Shown piece by piece: positions 1 through 12,553 of a DNA stretch of 64,000 nucleotides. The notes below the pieces were generated by a model. That model was not told where the DNA came from and made no database searches. It saw only the letters and a program-made list of their open reading frames with translations. Within the stretch, counting starts at the first letter, position 1, and every line of letters begins with the position of its first letter. A program made the translations under genes and the position numbers. Source of the DNA: Zanthoxylum bungeanum (lineage: Eukaryota > Streptophyta > Magnoliopsida > Sapindales > Rutaceae); NCBI GenBank assembly GCA_019454045.1, contig SKCR01006514.1:496001-560000 (forward strand), read 5' to 3'.

Positions 1-539
1 TATATCGGATGGAAACCCAGACGTAAATTCCGTAGCCGATTCTGAATGGACGGTAGTGCGGTCTACACTTGGGCTACAATTCCACGTACCACTTGAAAAG
101 TGTCTATATGTGTGCTTGTATGCTTACCATGTGTGCTTGTATGGATAATATCGCCTTGTGTTTTTTTTTTGAATGTGATATGCAAGTAAAGTTGTATGCT
201 AGTTGCTATCTTGATATATGTTTAGCATGCAAATTTAAATGTAAGATATATGTGAAATGCGTACATGAGTTTTATTCACAATGGGAATTTAGAAGCATGA
301 TACTATTGGAAATAAGTGTTACTAAGCTTAGTTAAATTATTACATGAATCCTTTCATTACAAGTGACATAAGTAAGGGACCATTCCGAACCCAACGGTTT
401 GAGGTCTTCCCTTGCGAGGGGTGAGTGCGGCCTTAATCTTTGTCCCGGTTCACACCGGGTGGCGACTCCATGTTATGTAATCCTTCCCAACTAGGCCGCG
501 AGCCTAGGAACGGCGTCGCTCAGTTTCTGTGTTCCCACA
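1..539 (+). mobile_element. Element A 5' LTR (3' part only)
   Basis: This is the 3' portion of a long LTR. It matches 6664-6979 joined to 14209-14441 almost base for base; the second copy is split by element B. It ends in CCCACA and is followed at once by a primer binding site, which makes it the 5' LTR of a plus-strand element. Its first ~2.2 kb lie left of the window. Small differences from the 3' copy (single-base changes and short indels near 270-320) show some age. Confidence 0.85.
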
Positions 540-542
540 GTC

Positions 543-560
543 TGGCGACTCCACTGGGGA
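543..560 (+). other. Primer binding site of element A (tRNA-Arg type)
   Basis: TGGCGACTCCACTGGGGA starts three bases after the LTR end. It would pair with the 3' end of a tRNA whose acceptor stem begins GACTCCA with discriminator G, which I recall as a plant tRNA-Arg. This primer type is known from Ogre/Tat-lineage Ty3/gypsy elements. Lineage assignment is inference. Confidence 0.75.
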
Positions 561-1708
561 TGTGAGAATTGGCCCCGAAATATTGTCTTGTAATGAGTGG
601 ATTTATTTTTAATTGGCCATGTCTATAGTGGATAAGTGAGGGTTTAATCAAGGGCACTTTAAGGCTAGGTAATGGTTTGGTGTCTTCCTTCACTCACTAC
701 CTTTCTAGAAGGAAAAGCTGTGAGATACCTACATGACCATCTACTTGTAGCCTTTGTGATGGACTAATTTGGGGGACTCGTTGTTTATTCTCCTGACACC
801 AAGCGATAAGAGCCTAAGAGGCTTGGGTACTTAAGTGAGCCTCGCTCCACCTTCCCTCTGGGGAATCTACAACGGGAAATCCATTTGACAGTCCGTCACA
901 CACCATAGCTCATTGGCACGTACCTTAGTGTATAAAAAGGGATCGCTCACTTGGTCACTTGAACCCTTGAGTGAGGAGACCTAGTTGTGGGCTATCCTTC
1001 GCCAGTGAGAGCCTTTGTCCATACTCTTGCAAACCCACCCATAGACTGGTTTATATGGTTAAAGTAGCAATTATTTCCTTGAGTATGTGCTTGTGGACCA
1101 TCCTCATTTGGATGCAGTTGGACTATTGTCAGAAATGCGGGCTTGCTGGGCCATTTAAACCGGGGCAAGTTCGTACTGTATGACTATTAGGCCCGAGGCT
1201 TCTGAAATGTTGATGGGCCATTATGAAAAAAATTATTATGTTATGTTTGCATTATCTCCCTTCTATGCTTATGTTTGGGAACATCACCGTTTGGATCCAT
1301 TTGGACCATTTGTCATGGGATATGGGCTTGTTGGGCCATTTAAACTGGGACAAGAACGTATTTCATGACTATTGGGCCAAAAGCTTCTAAGTGATTGATG
1401 GGCCACCTTGTGTTTGTTTTCAGAATATTATCATTTGGATTTAGTTGGGCTCTTTTCCGTAAGACATGAACTCGTTGTGCCATTTAAACTGGGACGGGTT
1501 CACCCTTATGACAATTGTCCCAAAAGCTTCTAAAATGATAATAGGCCGATTTGTTTGAGAATTTTATTTGCTTTAATATAGGTTATATATTTCTTATGCA
1601 TATCATGCATACATATACCCTGTTGACATCCTTTGTGTCTCAAAAGCCATCATAGATTCCCGTTGGGTTAGAAAAAAGGGAAGACTCACCAAAATACCGA
1701 GAACAGAC
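561..1708 (+). other. Element A untranslated leader
   Basis: This 1.1-kb leader lies between the primer site and the decayed gag. No recognisable coding sequence is present. Positions 1040-1560 hold three diverged copies of a ~145-185 bp unit marked by GCCATTTAAAC, at about 1150, 1333 and 1477. A TATAAAAAG string occurs near 933. Long leaders are usual in Tat/Ogre-like elements. Confidence 0.5.
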
Positions 1709-2973
1709 ATGAGTGAATCAGATACTGAGGTATCCCGGATAGATCAGTTGGAAAGTGGCTTCGCCAAGATTACTGAACAGTTGCAAGCCTTGACTGCTGC
1801 CATGACAAATATGGCTGTGCCCCGTGCTGGGGAAATTCAGAGAATGTAAGGCGCGAGAAGCCTCCGAATGGGTTGGGGGATGATATCCCCGCTTTTGATG
1901 ATGATAATGCAGAGTATGCAACAGACAGAGTGATTGGGTCTTAGGCCGAGATACAGAAACTCAGGGATCAGGTTGAATCCGTTCCCGCAAGATGAGGGGT
2001 AAGAATGAAGATTTGCTAGACTATGAGACAATGAAGTTTGAGGAGCAGTTGCCAGCGCAGTTTAAGATGCCGGATTTGGCTAAGTTCAATGGGAATGGAG
2101 ATCCGAGGGTGCATCTCCGTCAGTATGTGTCTGTTAAGTTCAGTTGGCCTGTCTCAGCGCCAAGTCCAAAGATTTTGGGATGTCACTCGAGGGGGCACCT
2201 GTGTTTGGTATCATAGCCTTGAGAAGAAGGTTAAGGAAGATTGGAAGGAACTAGCTGATGCTTTTCTGAAGCAGTATGTTACAGACTTGGAGATTGATTT
2301 GTCACTTCGAGATTTGGAGAACACTAAGCAGAAGCCAGAGGAGAGCTTCAAAGAGTATGTGGACCGCTGGAGGAGCCAGCTTCTGAAGATGCAGACACGG
2401 CCCTCAGAAAAGGACCAGATCAAAATGATCATCAAGGGCACCAAGCCCTCTATTTATGGCAAACTGAGGAGAATGACCTCCATGATTGCAGACTTTCGGC
2501 AGTTGAGGGAAACTGTCATGGATATTGAGGAAGAAGAGGCCGAGAATAGAAAATTCTATGGTCTAAACAGGAAGCCCATTGGGGGACATTCAGGGACTAT
2601 GCCTGCTACTGCTGAAGTCACTGCCATTAAGAACAGACGATTTTCTAACCTTGGTAAGCCTCTTTCAAAGGTATTCGAAAAGCTGAAGGCACATGGACTC
2701 TTAAAACCTTTGGAACCTAGGCCCATTCCAAATCCTGTGCCACCTCACATGAACTTAAACTTATACTGTCACTTCCACCAAGAAAAAGGCCATGACACCG
2801 ACAACTGCGCCCGCCTCATGCATGAAATCCAAAACCTCATCGATGCCCATACAATACCCGACCCAGAAAAAGAACAACCCAACGCACACAGAAATCCCCT
2901 GCCCAACTACATGATCAACTCTGGCCTACCCGAAACCCTTGTCCTCCAAACTCTCAACCACTCAGCTTCATAG
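1709..2973 (+). pseudogene. Decayed gag of element A
   Basis: Gag-like peptides are scattered over several frames. A start at 1709 gives an N-terminal helical, coiled-coil-like stretch (IDQLESGFAKITEQLQALTA) that stops near 1850. From 1992 another frame reads QFKMPDLAKFNGNGDPRVHL, the usual beginning of a gypsy capsid domain. From about 2215 a third frame carries the rest: W-K-E-L-A-D-A-F-L-K-Q-Y, then E-S-F-K-E-Y-V-D-R-W, then IIKGTKPSIYG. A zinc-knuckle-like CHFHQEKGHDTDNC follows near 2768. At least two frameshifts and a stop separate these pieces, so no intact Gag can be made. No protease, reverse transcriptase, RNase H or integrase follows before the 3' LTR. The element is a gag-only, non-autonomous derivative. 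Confidence 0.8.
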
Positions 2974-3498
2974 GAATAAGGGATAACAATGGTGAAGAAC
3001 CATGGGCTGAAGAAGAAGGCACTGTTGTTTCTCCTAGTTTATCTTGCACTTTTAATAAAGACATTGATTTTGTTCGAACGTTTCCTCAACATTAATAAAG
3101 GCGATCATTTCATTTATCTGCCTAAGACTATTACTTTCAAACTTGCAACATGAGTGTGTTCAATCTTGGTAATATGATACTCAGAACACGGGGAATCCTC
3201 GAATAAACAAGCAGGGGGGGCAGTGAGAGCATCAGACTTGGAAGGGAATTAGTTCACCAAGCCGATCAGCGTAGACAGATTAAAGCGGTGGCTTGCCTGA
3301 GGAAAGGAAGACTGAGCAGTCACCAAGAGAATTGGCAGAAGACCTAACCCGACGGGATAGGAACATTCATGCATGCATACACGTAACACATTTTGCATCC
3401 TTTTGTGTTTGTTTTGTGTTCACAGGTTTTAAAGAATAAGAAAAGCGGCAAAGAACAAGCTAATCAGAAACGGTAAAAAGCACAGTATCAGATTCAGG

Positions 3499-3715
3499 TA
3501 ATGATCCCAGGGCGAGGCCCATATCAGTATCAGTCTGGGGGCGAGGCCCCTATCAGTATCAGTCTGGGGGCGAGGCCCCTATCAGTATCAGTCTGGGGGC
3601 GAGGCCCATATCAGTATCAGTCTGAGGGCGAGGCCCCTATCGGTATCAGTCTGAGGGCGAAGCCCCTATCAGTATCAGTCTGAGGGCGAAGCCCATATCA
3701 GTATCATTCAGGAAG
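3499..3715 (+). repeat. 30-bp minisatellite in element A 3' region
   Basis: About seven tandem 30-bp units are built around GGCGAGGCCC and ATCAGTATCAGTCTG, with single-base variation. The unit is a multiple of three without stops, so it makes a spurious repetitive open frame. It lies between gag and the 3' LTR, the place where Tat/Ogre elements are known to carry hypervariable tandem repeats. Confidence 0.85.
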
Positions 3716-4215
3716 AAAGCCCACATTCAGTACAGTTCGGGGACAAAGCCCACAGTTAACACAGTTCGGGAACAAAGCCCAGGGGAATAAAGCCTCATAT
3801 CAACATAGTTCGGGAACAAAGCCCAAGGGAATAAAAGCCTCATATCAGTATAAGTTTGAAAACAAAGCTCAAGGGGAGGAAAGCCTCATGTCAGTACAGT
3901 TCGGGAACAAAGCCCAGGGGAATAAAGCCTCATATCAACACAGTTCGGGAACAAAGCCCAGGGGAATAAAGCCTCATATCAACATAGTTCGGGAACAAAG
4001 CCCAAGGGAATAAAAGCCTCATATCAGTATAATTTTGAGAACAAAGCTCAAGGGGAAGAAAGCCTCATGTCGGTATAGTTCGGGAATAAATCTCGGGAGG
4101 AATAGAGCCTCATCTCAACAGTTCGGGAATAAAGCTCGGGAGGAATAAAGCCTCATCTTAACAGTCGGGAATAAAGCTCGGGAGGAATAAAGCCTCATCT
4201 CAATACAGTTCAGAA
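3716..4215 (+). repeat. ~45-bp minisatellite in element A 3' region
   Basis: A second tandem array directly follows the 30-bp one. Its units are roughly 40-48 bp with the cores AGTTCGGGAACAAAGCCC and GGGAATAAAGCCTCAT. There are about ten imperfect copies, more diverged toward the right end. The two arrays share the AAGCCC/GAGGCCC core and may have a common origin (inference). Confidence 0.8.
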
Positions 4216-5103
4216 AGGAACAGGCCGAGAATGGCACTCCAAGAATGGAAGCACGGTTCGGGAATGAACCAAGGGTCGCAGCACCTCACCACCAAATCAA
4301 AGCAACTCAACACATGGTAAGTCAAGTGGCAGCTGGCGAGCCAGGTAAGTAGAAATGCATTGCATAACTTTGATAGGATTGTCACTGTTGCACATTACAC
4401 AAGTCCCATCAAAGTGGGGGCGACTGTAGGCACTGCATTTTTACACATGAGTCCCTATGATGAGTCTCATTTTGGAGACACTACCTTTTAAGTCACGGAG
4501 GTCACGGGAAACGGACATCGGAAGGGGAAATTCAGAATAAACAAGGTTCACTGTTTTCGTTGGTGCTACGTTCGTGTATACGTTCGAACGTCAAACAGAT
4601 TGCGGGCGTTCGTGCTGCGTTCTATGATGCGTTCGAACGGTGTCGGTAATTCTGGTTTTGCTGCTAGCCTCACATCCAGCCCATTTAGCCCCCCCAAAGC
4701 CCATAAAACACATCCCAATTTAAATAAATAAATATTAATTAAAACATTAACTAAATAAGATAATAATTAAATTAATTAAATAATTAAATAAAACATATAC
4801 GAAACATAAAATAAACAATTACCAACTTAAACTAAAATCATGCCTAAATTAAACAAATCACATACTAAATCAAAATATAATCATGCCTAATTAAAATCAA
4901 TCAACCAATTATATTCCCAATCTAATAAGATTATTCCCAAAACTTAAAATATTGTATTCCTAATCCAAGCCAATCAAATATTCAACCTTCCCTATCTAGC
5001 CAAGATTTGTCCCCCCTCAATCTTTGACTTCCCTTAACCAAACCAAATCAAATCCCTCTTCAATTAGCCAAATCTCTTTCCTTGTCAAGCCCAACCCTTT
5101 GCC

Positions 5104-5111
5104 TATAAAAA
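5104..5111 (+). promoter_or_regulatory. TATA box of element A LTR
   Basis: TATAAAAA lies in a C-rich context and is followed by a pyrimidine-rich stretch, a typical plant LTR promoter arrangement. Transcription would start about 30 bp downstream, defining U3/R. The same string in the 5' LTR is outside the window. Confidence 0.5.
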
Positions 5112-6241
5112 GAACCCTTCACCAACCTTCTCAACCTTAGTCTCTAGTCCCTAGCTAGCTAGTCTCTAACTCATACACAACACACATAAAAAAACTACAG
5201 GAAGAAGACACCAAAAAACAGTAAGCAAAAGATAAAGAGGAAATAGGAGCAGAACGGAGTCCGAGCCGCAAGCAAAACAGTAAAGCCAACGAACGAGAAC
5301 AGTGAACCAGTGAACCGGGAGAGTTGCGGAGCATCCACCCTTCCGACGATCGTGTACCGTACATCCGAGAGGTGATTTAAAAGGTTAGACCTGAGGGTAC
5401 CTTTTCATTAGTTTATATTCATTTTTTATTGAATTCTATTCGCATGAGAGTCGTCTATGAATGCATGTTGTGGTCTTTGAGTAGATAAATATGCATGAAT
5501 TATGAGATGTAATATGTTTGGGTATTGATGAATGAATGATGTGTCAACTCTCGCGGTATATCGGATGGAAACCCGGACATAAATTTCATAGCCGATTCCG
5601 AATGGACGGTAATATGATCTGTACTCGGGCCACAACTCCACGTACCGCTTGAGTAAACGGCACCATCTCTCTTTCGTTGTGTTGCTTTTTGTTTATTTAG
5701 TTTTCTCTTGAATTCAATATATTGTTTATCTTTGTATGATTCAACCAAGCGCATGGGCTTAGTGAGTTAGTCCAAAGGTCCTCCATTTGTGAGACAAGAG
5801 CCGAAAAGGCCACCTTCGTGACACTACTACTTCGCCGCGCCGGTTGATGTATGTTCGGTTGGACGCAAGATACGTTCAATCGAGCATACTTAGTTTGATA
5901 TTATTATCTTCATTTTTGTATGTATAAGTCAATCGAGCGCATGGGCTTAGTAAGTGTGATGCGAGACCCCCTATGGGGAGGGGCTAAAAGCCCCCTTTTC
6001 CACAATGCTTTGCCGCGCCGGTTGACGTGTGTTCAGATTGGATGTGAGATGTGTTCAATCGGGCATACTTGGTTGATGTGATTGGTTCTAGTCTTGTATG
6101 TGTGACGTGATGCGCATGGGCTTAGCATGTTGGTCTAAAGGTCCTCTCTTTGAGAGATCAAGAGCCCCAAAAGGTCACCTTTACGGCAGTGCTTCGCCGC
6201 GCCCCTTTATTTTCTATTTATTGCATCCTATTTCATGCATC

Positions 6242-6510
6242 AGGTCCGTGTCCGTTCGAACGCGTTCCCGAACGCAACTCGAACGCGCATAAATTTTGCC
6301 TTATCATGCATCAGGTCTCATTTCCGTTCGAACGCGTTTACGAACGCTACTCGAACGTGAGCATTCTGTTTCATTTCCGTTCGAACGCGTTTACGAACGC
6401 TACTCGAACGTGAGCATTCTGTTTCATTTCCGTTCGAACGCGTTTACGAACGCTACTCGAACGTGAGCATTCTATTTCATTTCCGTTCGAACGCGTTTAC
6501 GAACGCTACA
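6242..6510 (+). repeat. 53-bp array rich in CGTTCGAACG palindromes
   Basis: Units starting TTCCGTTCGAACGCG occur at 6322, 6375, 6428 and 6481 (period 53), plus a diverged unit at about 6250. Each carries the palindrome CGTTCGAACG and further TTCG/CGAA halves. Related CGTTCGAACG strings occur at about 4577 and 4630 in the same LTR and again at 25.88-26.10 kb. Confidence 0.8.
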
Positions 6511-6979
6511 CCACGAACGCGAATACACTGAACTGAGTCTTTTTCATTAGATTTCATGCATAGTTTTCCTAGTAGCTATCTCCACATGTATAAATGCAAA
6601 TATGTTGATGTATTACAATTCATATGCTTGTGTCATGATAACATTTGGGTATTATTTCTTGCGGTATATCGGATGGAAACCCAGACGTAAATTCCGTAGC
6701 CGATTCTGAATGGACGGTAGTGCGGTCTGCACTTGGGCTACAATTCCACGTACCACTTGAAAAGTGTCTATATGTGTGCTTGTATGCTTACCATGTGTGC
6801 TTGTATGGATAATATGCGCGCTTGTGTTTTTTTTGAATGTGATATGCAAGTAAAGTTGTATGCTAGTTGCTATCTTGATATATGTTTAGCATGCAAATTT
6901 AAATGTAAGATATATGTGAAATGCGTACATGAGTTTTATTTCACACATGGGAATTTAGAAGCATGATACTATTGGAATA

Positions 6980-7632
6980 TGTTTGGGCCAAATTTGGTCC
7001 AGGGGTAGTTTCGTTATTTTTCTTCAAATCCAATACTGGACGCACCCCTGAAGCCTCCTAATCAAACCCCAAATACATAATGTCGGCCCAGGCCCGATGA
7101 ACACCAACACCGGTAACCGTAGGTCCATCCAGAGACCGGCCCACGTAACGCCCAGGCTCATTAATGCCACCCACAAGCCATCTGTTCCAACCTGCAAGCA
7201 GTAATGTCACTTCATTAAGTTGACTGTTACCATGTTCTAACGGGCAGATAATTAAAACAGTCAATAAAGACACACATGACTATACCGTGGATATTTAAGG
7301 AATATGACTCCAAGAGGGGAGAAAACTCTGATAGCTCAACCGGATCCAATTTCGAGCTCTCCTACTCGTAGCTCTGGGACTTCCACAAAGGTCACCATTC
7401 CTGCCATATACCGCCCTCACGGCACCCTACGAAGCTCAAGGTAGTATCTTACTTTGACCTTCCTTCTACAACTTCCTCAGTTCCTTCACTGACTTGAGCG
7501 TCGGAGTGCCCCCGGCACCCACCACACCGGTGGGCAGTGCTCCCGCTCATTCTACATCTTTGTTTTGCAGGATCGCCAGTGCCCCAATACAAAATCTCGA
7601 TTGTGGACCTCGGGCGAAAACCGGCGTCTACA
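6980..7632 (+). mobile_element. Element B 5' LTR
   Basis: This 653-bp LTR begins TGTTTGGG and ends GTCTACA. It is nearly identical to 9963-10616 and 13554-14208, and differs from them by a 2-bp indel (AAAACAGTC against AAAAGACAGTC) and few other bases. It is followed by a primer site, so it is the 5' LTR. The insertion splits the 3' LTR of element A. Flanks are GAATA on the left and GAAAT on the right, an imperfect target duplication. Confidence 0.9.
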
Positions 7633-7635
7633 ATT

Positions 7636-7653
7636 TGGCGCCCACCGTGGGGC
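7636..7653 (+). other. Primer binding site of element B (tRNA-Lys type)
   Basis: TGGCGCCCACCGTGGGGC starts three bases after the 5' LTR. It is complementary to the 3' end of a tRNA ending GCCCCACGGTGGGCG-CCA, which I recall as plant tRNA-Lys(CUU). The other two LTR copies lack such a site downstream, which identifies the 5' end of the element. Confidence 0.8.
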
Positions 7654-9962
7654 CCTAGCGATTCAGGGCAAGCAAAGATCTCTCCATATACGATCTTTCC
7701 AAACAATCCTACCACAATAAACCACCATCACACGACCGTTCACTAAACCACCAATGAAGATATCATATTTCTCCAGCAGACCAATCACAACAAGATTCCT
7801 CTTCCACGTGAAAGGAAGTACAAGAGTTTAAAAGAGCAATCTTCCTCAGTCTACCTGGAGTCACACTACTAAAAAGGAAGAGCTAAGCCGTGATAGTACC
7901 AGACTATGCAAAAATGATCATTATCAACTTATCACTACATATGAAGTTTTTTTTTAGATTCATCAGACAATATGAATCAAACTCAATCCCCTTCGTACAA
8001 CATGAAAGCGATATCGTCTTCTTCAAACGTCGTGAGAAGATTGTCATCTCCTTTAGGATCAAGGAGAAGGATGTCCCAGTCGACTATGCCCGAGTGAAAA
8101 CTTGGCATAGGCATCCCGTTTAAATATTAACAGTATTGAGCAAAGCTCCCACTCAACACTCCATGAGGCTTGACACTTGTCTAAGATTTCATTCGTCATG
8201 AGATGGAAGAAGTTCTAGCTAGAGTCTGAGACTCCACTCGACACGGTTAGGATGCAGACTCAACTTATAGAGGATAATCAAAATGAAGATCCGACATGAG
8301 ACAAATGAGCCACGAAGGCTTCCTTTTATACCATTCTCAATTTGGCGCCCCAAATTCCCGTCTATAGATGCCTCAAAGTTCCAGTTCTCACTCACAAAGC
8401 CACATTCGACATGGTGCGTTCAAAGGTATGGCATCGAACAGACATGCCTCTTCGACAAGGCAAAATTAAAGGTCAACCTGCGACTCTACTTGTATCAAGG
8501 TCTGATATTGGGCAGAGATATCATTCAATACTATGTGAATTAAGACCTGACACCAGTCATAGGTCCACTCGGCATGACAAATCGAAGACGGTTGAATATT
8601 GTAAGTGCCTAGCGTTCATCCGACACTACACATTGATTGACGAACGAAGCCCGCCATACGCTCCAAAATACCACTTTAAAGAGCAACCAAGTGGCACACT
8701 CGCCAGAGTTACGAAACGACAAAGATCATTTATCTTGATCCCTTACAAAGGGAGAATGAGAGAATATCAGAATCAGACCACATGTCTTTCTCCTTATCGG
8801 TATCATGGAACCTTTGTTGCGCACCACTATAAAATGAGTATATAATATGAAAAATACACGAAGCATTTCGCCAAGGGACACTTCATACTACTTTCCGACA
8901 TGTGGCGCCTCAACTCAACTCCATTCGACACGCCTCATATATGTGGGATCGCAATGGCCTTAGCCTTTCGGCCATTTCACGTGGAGATTGCTTTGTTGGA
9001 CACAGAGTAGTCTGCGCCATCAATAGGAACAGATCGTAGAGCTCATGTCATCATAACCAGGAGACACGACAGAGATTGATGAAGCACATAAGTCGTGCTT
9101 GAGACCACACGAGAACCCACTGAAAGTTTCCGAGTTCATTGGTAAGGAGCATGTCGAGTCGACAGAGGTTGGTGGAGCACATAAGTCGTGCTTGAGACCA
9201 CACGAGAACCCCCACTCCATTCCACGAGACAGCTGCAAGGCTGTCGAATGCTAGACCACTCGACAGTCCATAACTTGCACAGGAGCAGGTCCAAACCAAT
9301 CCGGACTCCGTATAGAAATTGAATTCGACTCTACAGTGGCAGTACAGGAAGATGCGGAGCAATAGCATGACAATTAAAGAGTCAGATTTGTTTCCAGATA
9401 TTCTTGGCTTTATGACATTCTCTCGAACAATTGATAGACGTTATTTGGTTCTGCGGGAGGAAGTCGAAAGCCAAAGTTCATACCACCATTACATTCAAAA
9501 AAAAAGCTGTCTCAAGGATACAGAAACAGTTTCAATTGATACGTTTAAAAAAAAAAAAGTAGCGACCAGAGGAAAGGATGTCGCAGTCTTGGGGTTCCTG
9601 GTGTCGCCCTTACTGGTTTGTCCTGCCCTGTTCTTGGTTGGTTGGCTCTTTATATGTCTTAGCTGAGTCCCTGGTTTGGTTTGGAGGAAATGATGTCGCA
9701 GTCTCGGGGTTCCTGGTGTCTCCTTCACTGCTTCTGGATTTGCTCCTTTTACGTCCCGGTGAATACATATGAATCAAGCTTCTCGTGAGTCGAATCGGCT
9801 CGTGACAGAGGTTGTCGGTTGAAATATGAGCTAGTGGTTGCTGTTTGAGTTGCAGTGTTGGCTTATGGGCTAAAGTAACTAGAGTAGGCTGGATTTAGGC
9901 TGTTTGGTTTGTTCAGTGGCCGCATGTTTTTGAATCGTTTGTGGGCTGGAGAGCGATGGTTG
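7654..9962 (+). mobile_element. Element B internal region, left part (non-coding)
   Basis: No gag or pol similarity is seen in any frame. The longest open frame here, 167 codons at 8342-8845, overlaps another frame and shows no domain, so I do not call it a gene. There are local duplications: a ~35-bp string with AAGTCGTGCTTGAGACCACA at about 9087 and 9181, and GGGGTTCCTGGTGTC at about 9593 and 9706. The region is scattered with TCGACA/ACTCGACA motifs. This is the structure of a large retrotransposon derivative that depends on proteins from elsewhere. Confidence 0.7.
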
Positions 9963-10616
9963 TGTTTGGGCCAAATTTGGTCCAGGGGTAGTTTCGTTAT
10001 TTTTCTTCAAATCCAATACTGGACGCACCCCTGAAGCCTCCTAATCAAACCCCAAATACATAATGTCGGCCCAGGCCCGATGAACACCAACACCGGTAAC
10101 CGTAGGTCCATCCAGAGACCGGCCCACGTAACGCCCAGGCTCATTAATGCCACCCACAAGCCATCTGTTCCAACCTGCAAGCAGTAATGTCACTTCATTA
10201 AGTTGACTGTTACCATGTTCTAACGGGCAGATAATTAAAAGACAGTCAATAAAGACACACATGACTATACCGTGGATATTTAAGGAATATGACTCCAAGA
10301 GGGGAGAAAACTCTGATAGCTCAACCGGATCCAATTTCGAGCTCTCCTACTCGTAGCTCTGGGACTTCCACAAAGGTCACCATTCCTGCCATATACCGCC
10401 CTCACGGCACCCTACGAAGCTCAAGGTAGTATCTTACTTTGACCTTCCTTCTACAACTTCCTCAGTTCCTTCACTGAATTGAGCGTCGGAGTGCCCCCGG
10501 CACCCACCACACCGTGGGCAGTGCTCCCGCTCATTCTACATCTTTGTTTTGCAGGATCGCCAGTGCCCCAATACAAAATCTCGATTGTGGACCTCGGGCG
10601 AAAACCGGCATCTACA
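9963..10616 (+). mobile_element. Solo LTR of the B family, nested inside element B
   Basis: This 654-bp copy of the element B LTR (TGTTTGGG to TCTACA) is flanked by a perfect 5-bp direct repeat GGTTG at 9958-9962 and 10617-10621. It has neither primer site nor polypurine tract beside it. It therefore entered as a separate insertion and lost its internal region by LTR-LTR recombination. It carries private changes (GAATTGAGC, CACACCGTGGG) relative to the other two copies. Confidence 0.92.
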
Positions 10617-10621
10617 GGTTG

Positions 10622-12553
10622 TTGAGCAGATCTTCCGTATCATGGGTTGGTTTCGCATGGGCTTTTAAGATTGAATGAAGGTTGTGAGGGTTGGTCGTGT
10701 TATGGACCCAAGCTTTGGTCGATTGGCTGACTTAAGGGCTAGTTGCTGCAGGAGCATGTTGGCAAATTATGAACCAAACTCGCGACTGATTATACATAGA
10801 TTTTGAGTAGAGTGCACCGAGGATGTAGGTCCCAGTAAAAGAGGATGTCGTGAGGGTGCAGCACTAACATCAGTTCTGCCCAAATAGATGTAATCCGAGC
10901 TTAAAGCTTAGAATCAAAGACAACAACTGGCATCTACAAGAGGGGTGTTTGATGAAATTGCAGCTTCACCCCAATGTGTGATGGAAGAGAGTTATTCAAC
11001 TGTCTGGAATCATCTTTGAGCACTCACAATGTCTTTCCTGATTCGGCCAAACAGTGGGTTATATAGTCTGCTTACATCCGAATTTGTGTTATGATCTCCC
11101 TAATTCAGATGTAGTTTACGGATTAAGGGCTGTTTTGTTGTTTCCTTCTTGGCTTCACTCTATTCTCTGGGTGATTGTTTCTTGGAGGTACGTTTCCTAA
11201 GCGATGTGGGATTCAACTTATCCTCTTGATTTGGTAGCCCCTAATTGCAACCATCGATGTAAGTCTATTATTCCAGTTTCCATACTGCCCTTGTTTTATG
11301 GCTTCCCTGTACCGAAATGCCCTTCAATCTCTGCATGTTATGATTTGGTTTGTATTATTTGGCATGTTGTGTGTGTAAGTTTACTCATCAACAGGCCCTA
11401 CACTTTATTATTTGACATGTTGGGCTTTGGAGTATAGGCAATGAGAGTCACGTTAGTGTACTTCTAAAAAACATGGACCGTACTGCAAATATTACAAACA
11501 TTTAGCAGTTGACATGCTGTGTAGCATGAAAAAGTACAACCTTTGAAGAAACAAGCCATGCCCCACACACTAAAGACACACCGACACCACTTAGAGAAAG
11601 ATGTCACCTAGTTACGCAGCTTGGGGTTTCATGCCTGTAAGTTGGCCCACTCGTCCATGTCTTTTCTTTCCCAACTAATCCATTCGATCAGCACATAAGA
11701 GACGACTTTAAGCGCCGAAGATAAGCAAGCTATGTAGCACATGCATGCCTCCAGTCACGTGACTGCCCTCCAACCGACACGATTGTATTTCTCATCTGAA
11801 ATGGATCCAGCTTCCATAATTCTACACAGTTCAATTAATTTTCCTTCAGTAGTGTCGTCACCAAACCATCCTATTTCCAACTATAAGGGTTTTGCGTATC
11901 ATCACCATCATCTATTGTCGGCATGCCGGATCTAGTACGAACTACACCTCTTTGGACTCAACGGAATAGTTTAAGGCTCTACATCCTCAATGAAGGCACT
12001 GAGTGTACAGATGAAACATCATCCTTCACCAGTCTTGGTGACAAACCATGCATGAATATCATTCAACAACAAAAGATGTGTGCTAAATCATCTGAGTACC
12101 ACTTTGAGGAATCCACGTTACACCTGAAAGAGACACAACAACTATCTCACTCGACATGATAGTGCTGTAGTATCAGCTCAAGGAGGATGAAACAATTTGT
12201 ATCCCACTCGTTGTAGTCTCGGCTCAATGACGGTGCTTCAAATGAAGATACATGAATGTGACACTGGATGCTACACTCAGTATGAGGTGATTGATCCACT
12301 CGACATGACACGTATGAGACTTCTCACATATTTAAGATCTCGTTCGATACGATAATGGAAGATTATTATATTCTTCAAATGACAAGATGGATTTTCATCT
12401 CATCCATATTACATGGATAGATTGCTACCAACTACAGATTCCATTCGATCGTAAACTTTCATTAACCTTTGTCAGCTCTAGTAGAGTAATGATAACCTTC
12501 ATAGACCTTCAGCATGTCTAGTAGTATGAGAAGAAAAGACTATCATGAACCTT
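10622..12553 (+). mobile_element. Element B internal region, right part (non-coding)
   Basis: This continues the element B interior after the solo LTR. No retrotransposon protein or host gene is recognisable. Open frames are short (under 80 codons) and lack domains. The stretch from 11.8 kb onward again carries ACTCGACATGA-type motifs that foreshadow the tandem array. Confidence 0.6.

Larger units (their letters stand above)
4425..6979 (+). mobile_element. Element A 3' LTR, first segment
   Basis: The LTR begins TGTAGGCACTG directly after a purine-rich tract (AAAGTGGGGGCGAC), the expected polypurine primer and LTR start. It runs to 6979, where element B interrupts it, and resumes at 14209. 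The total LTR length is about 2.79 kb. It contains an AT-rich stretch (4700-4990), a TATA box at 5104, several imperfect repeats near 5740-6200 built on GCGCATGGGCTTAG and TTCGCCGCGCC, and a 53-bp tandem array at 6242-6510. No protein-coding gene is recognisable. Confidence 0.85.

Noticed and set aside
3501..3683. Repetitive open frame of 60 codons
   Set aside because: It is the 30-bp minisatellite translated; the unit length is a multiple of three.
8342..8845. 167-codon open frame in element B
   Set aside because: It overlaps another open frame, has no recognisable domain and lies in a non-autonomous retroelement interior.
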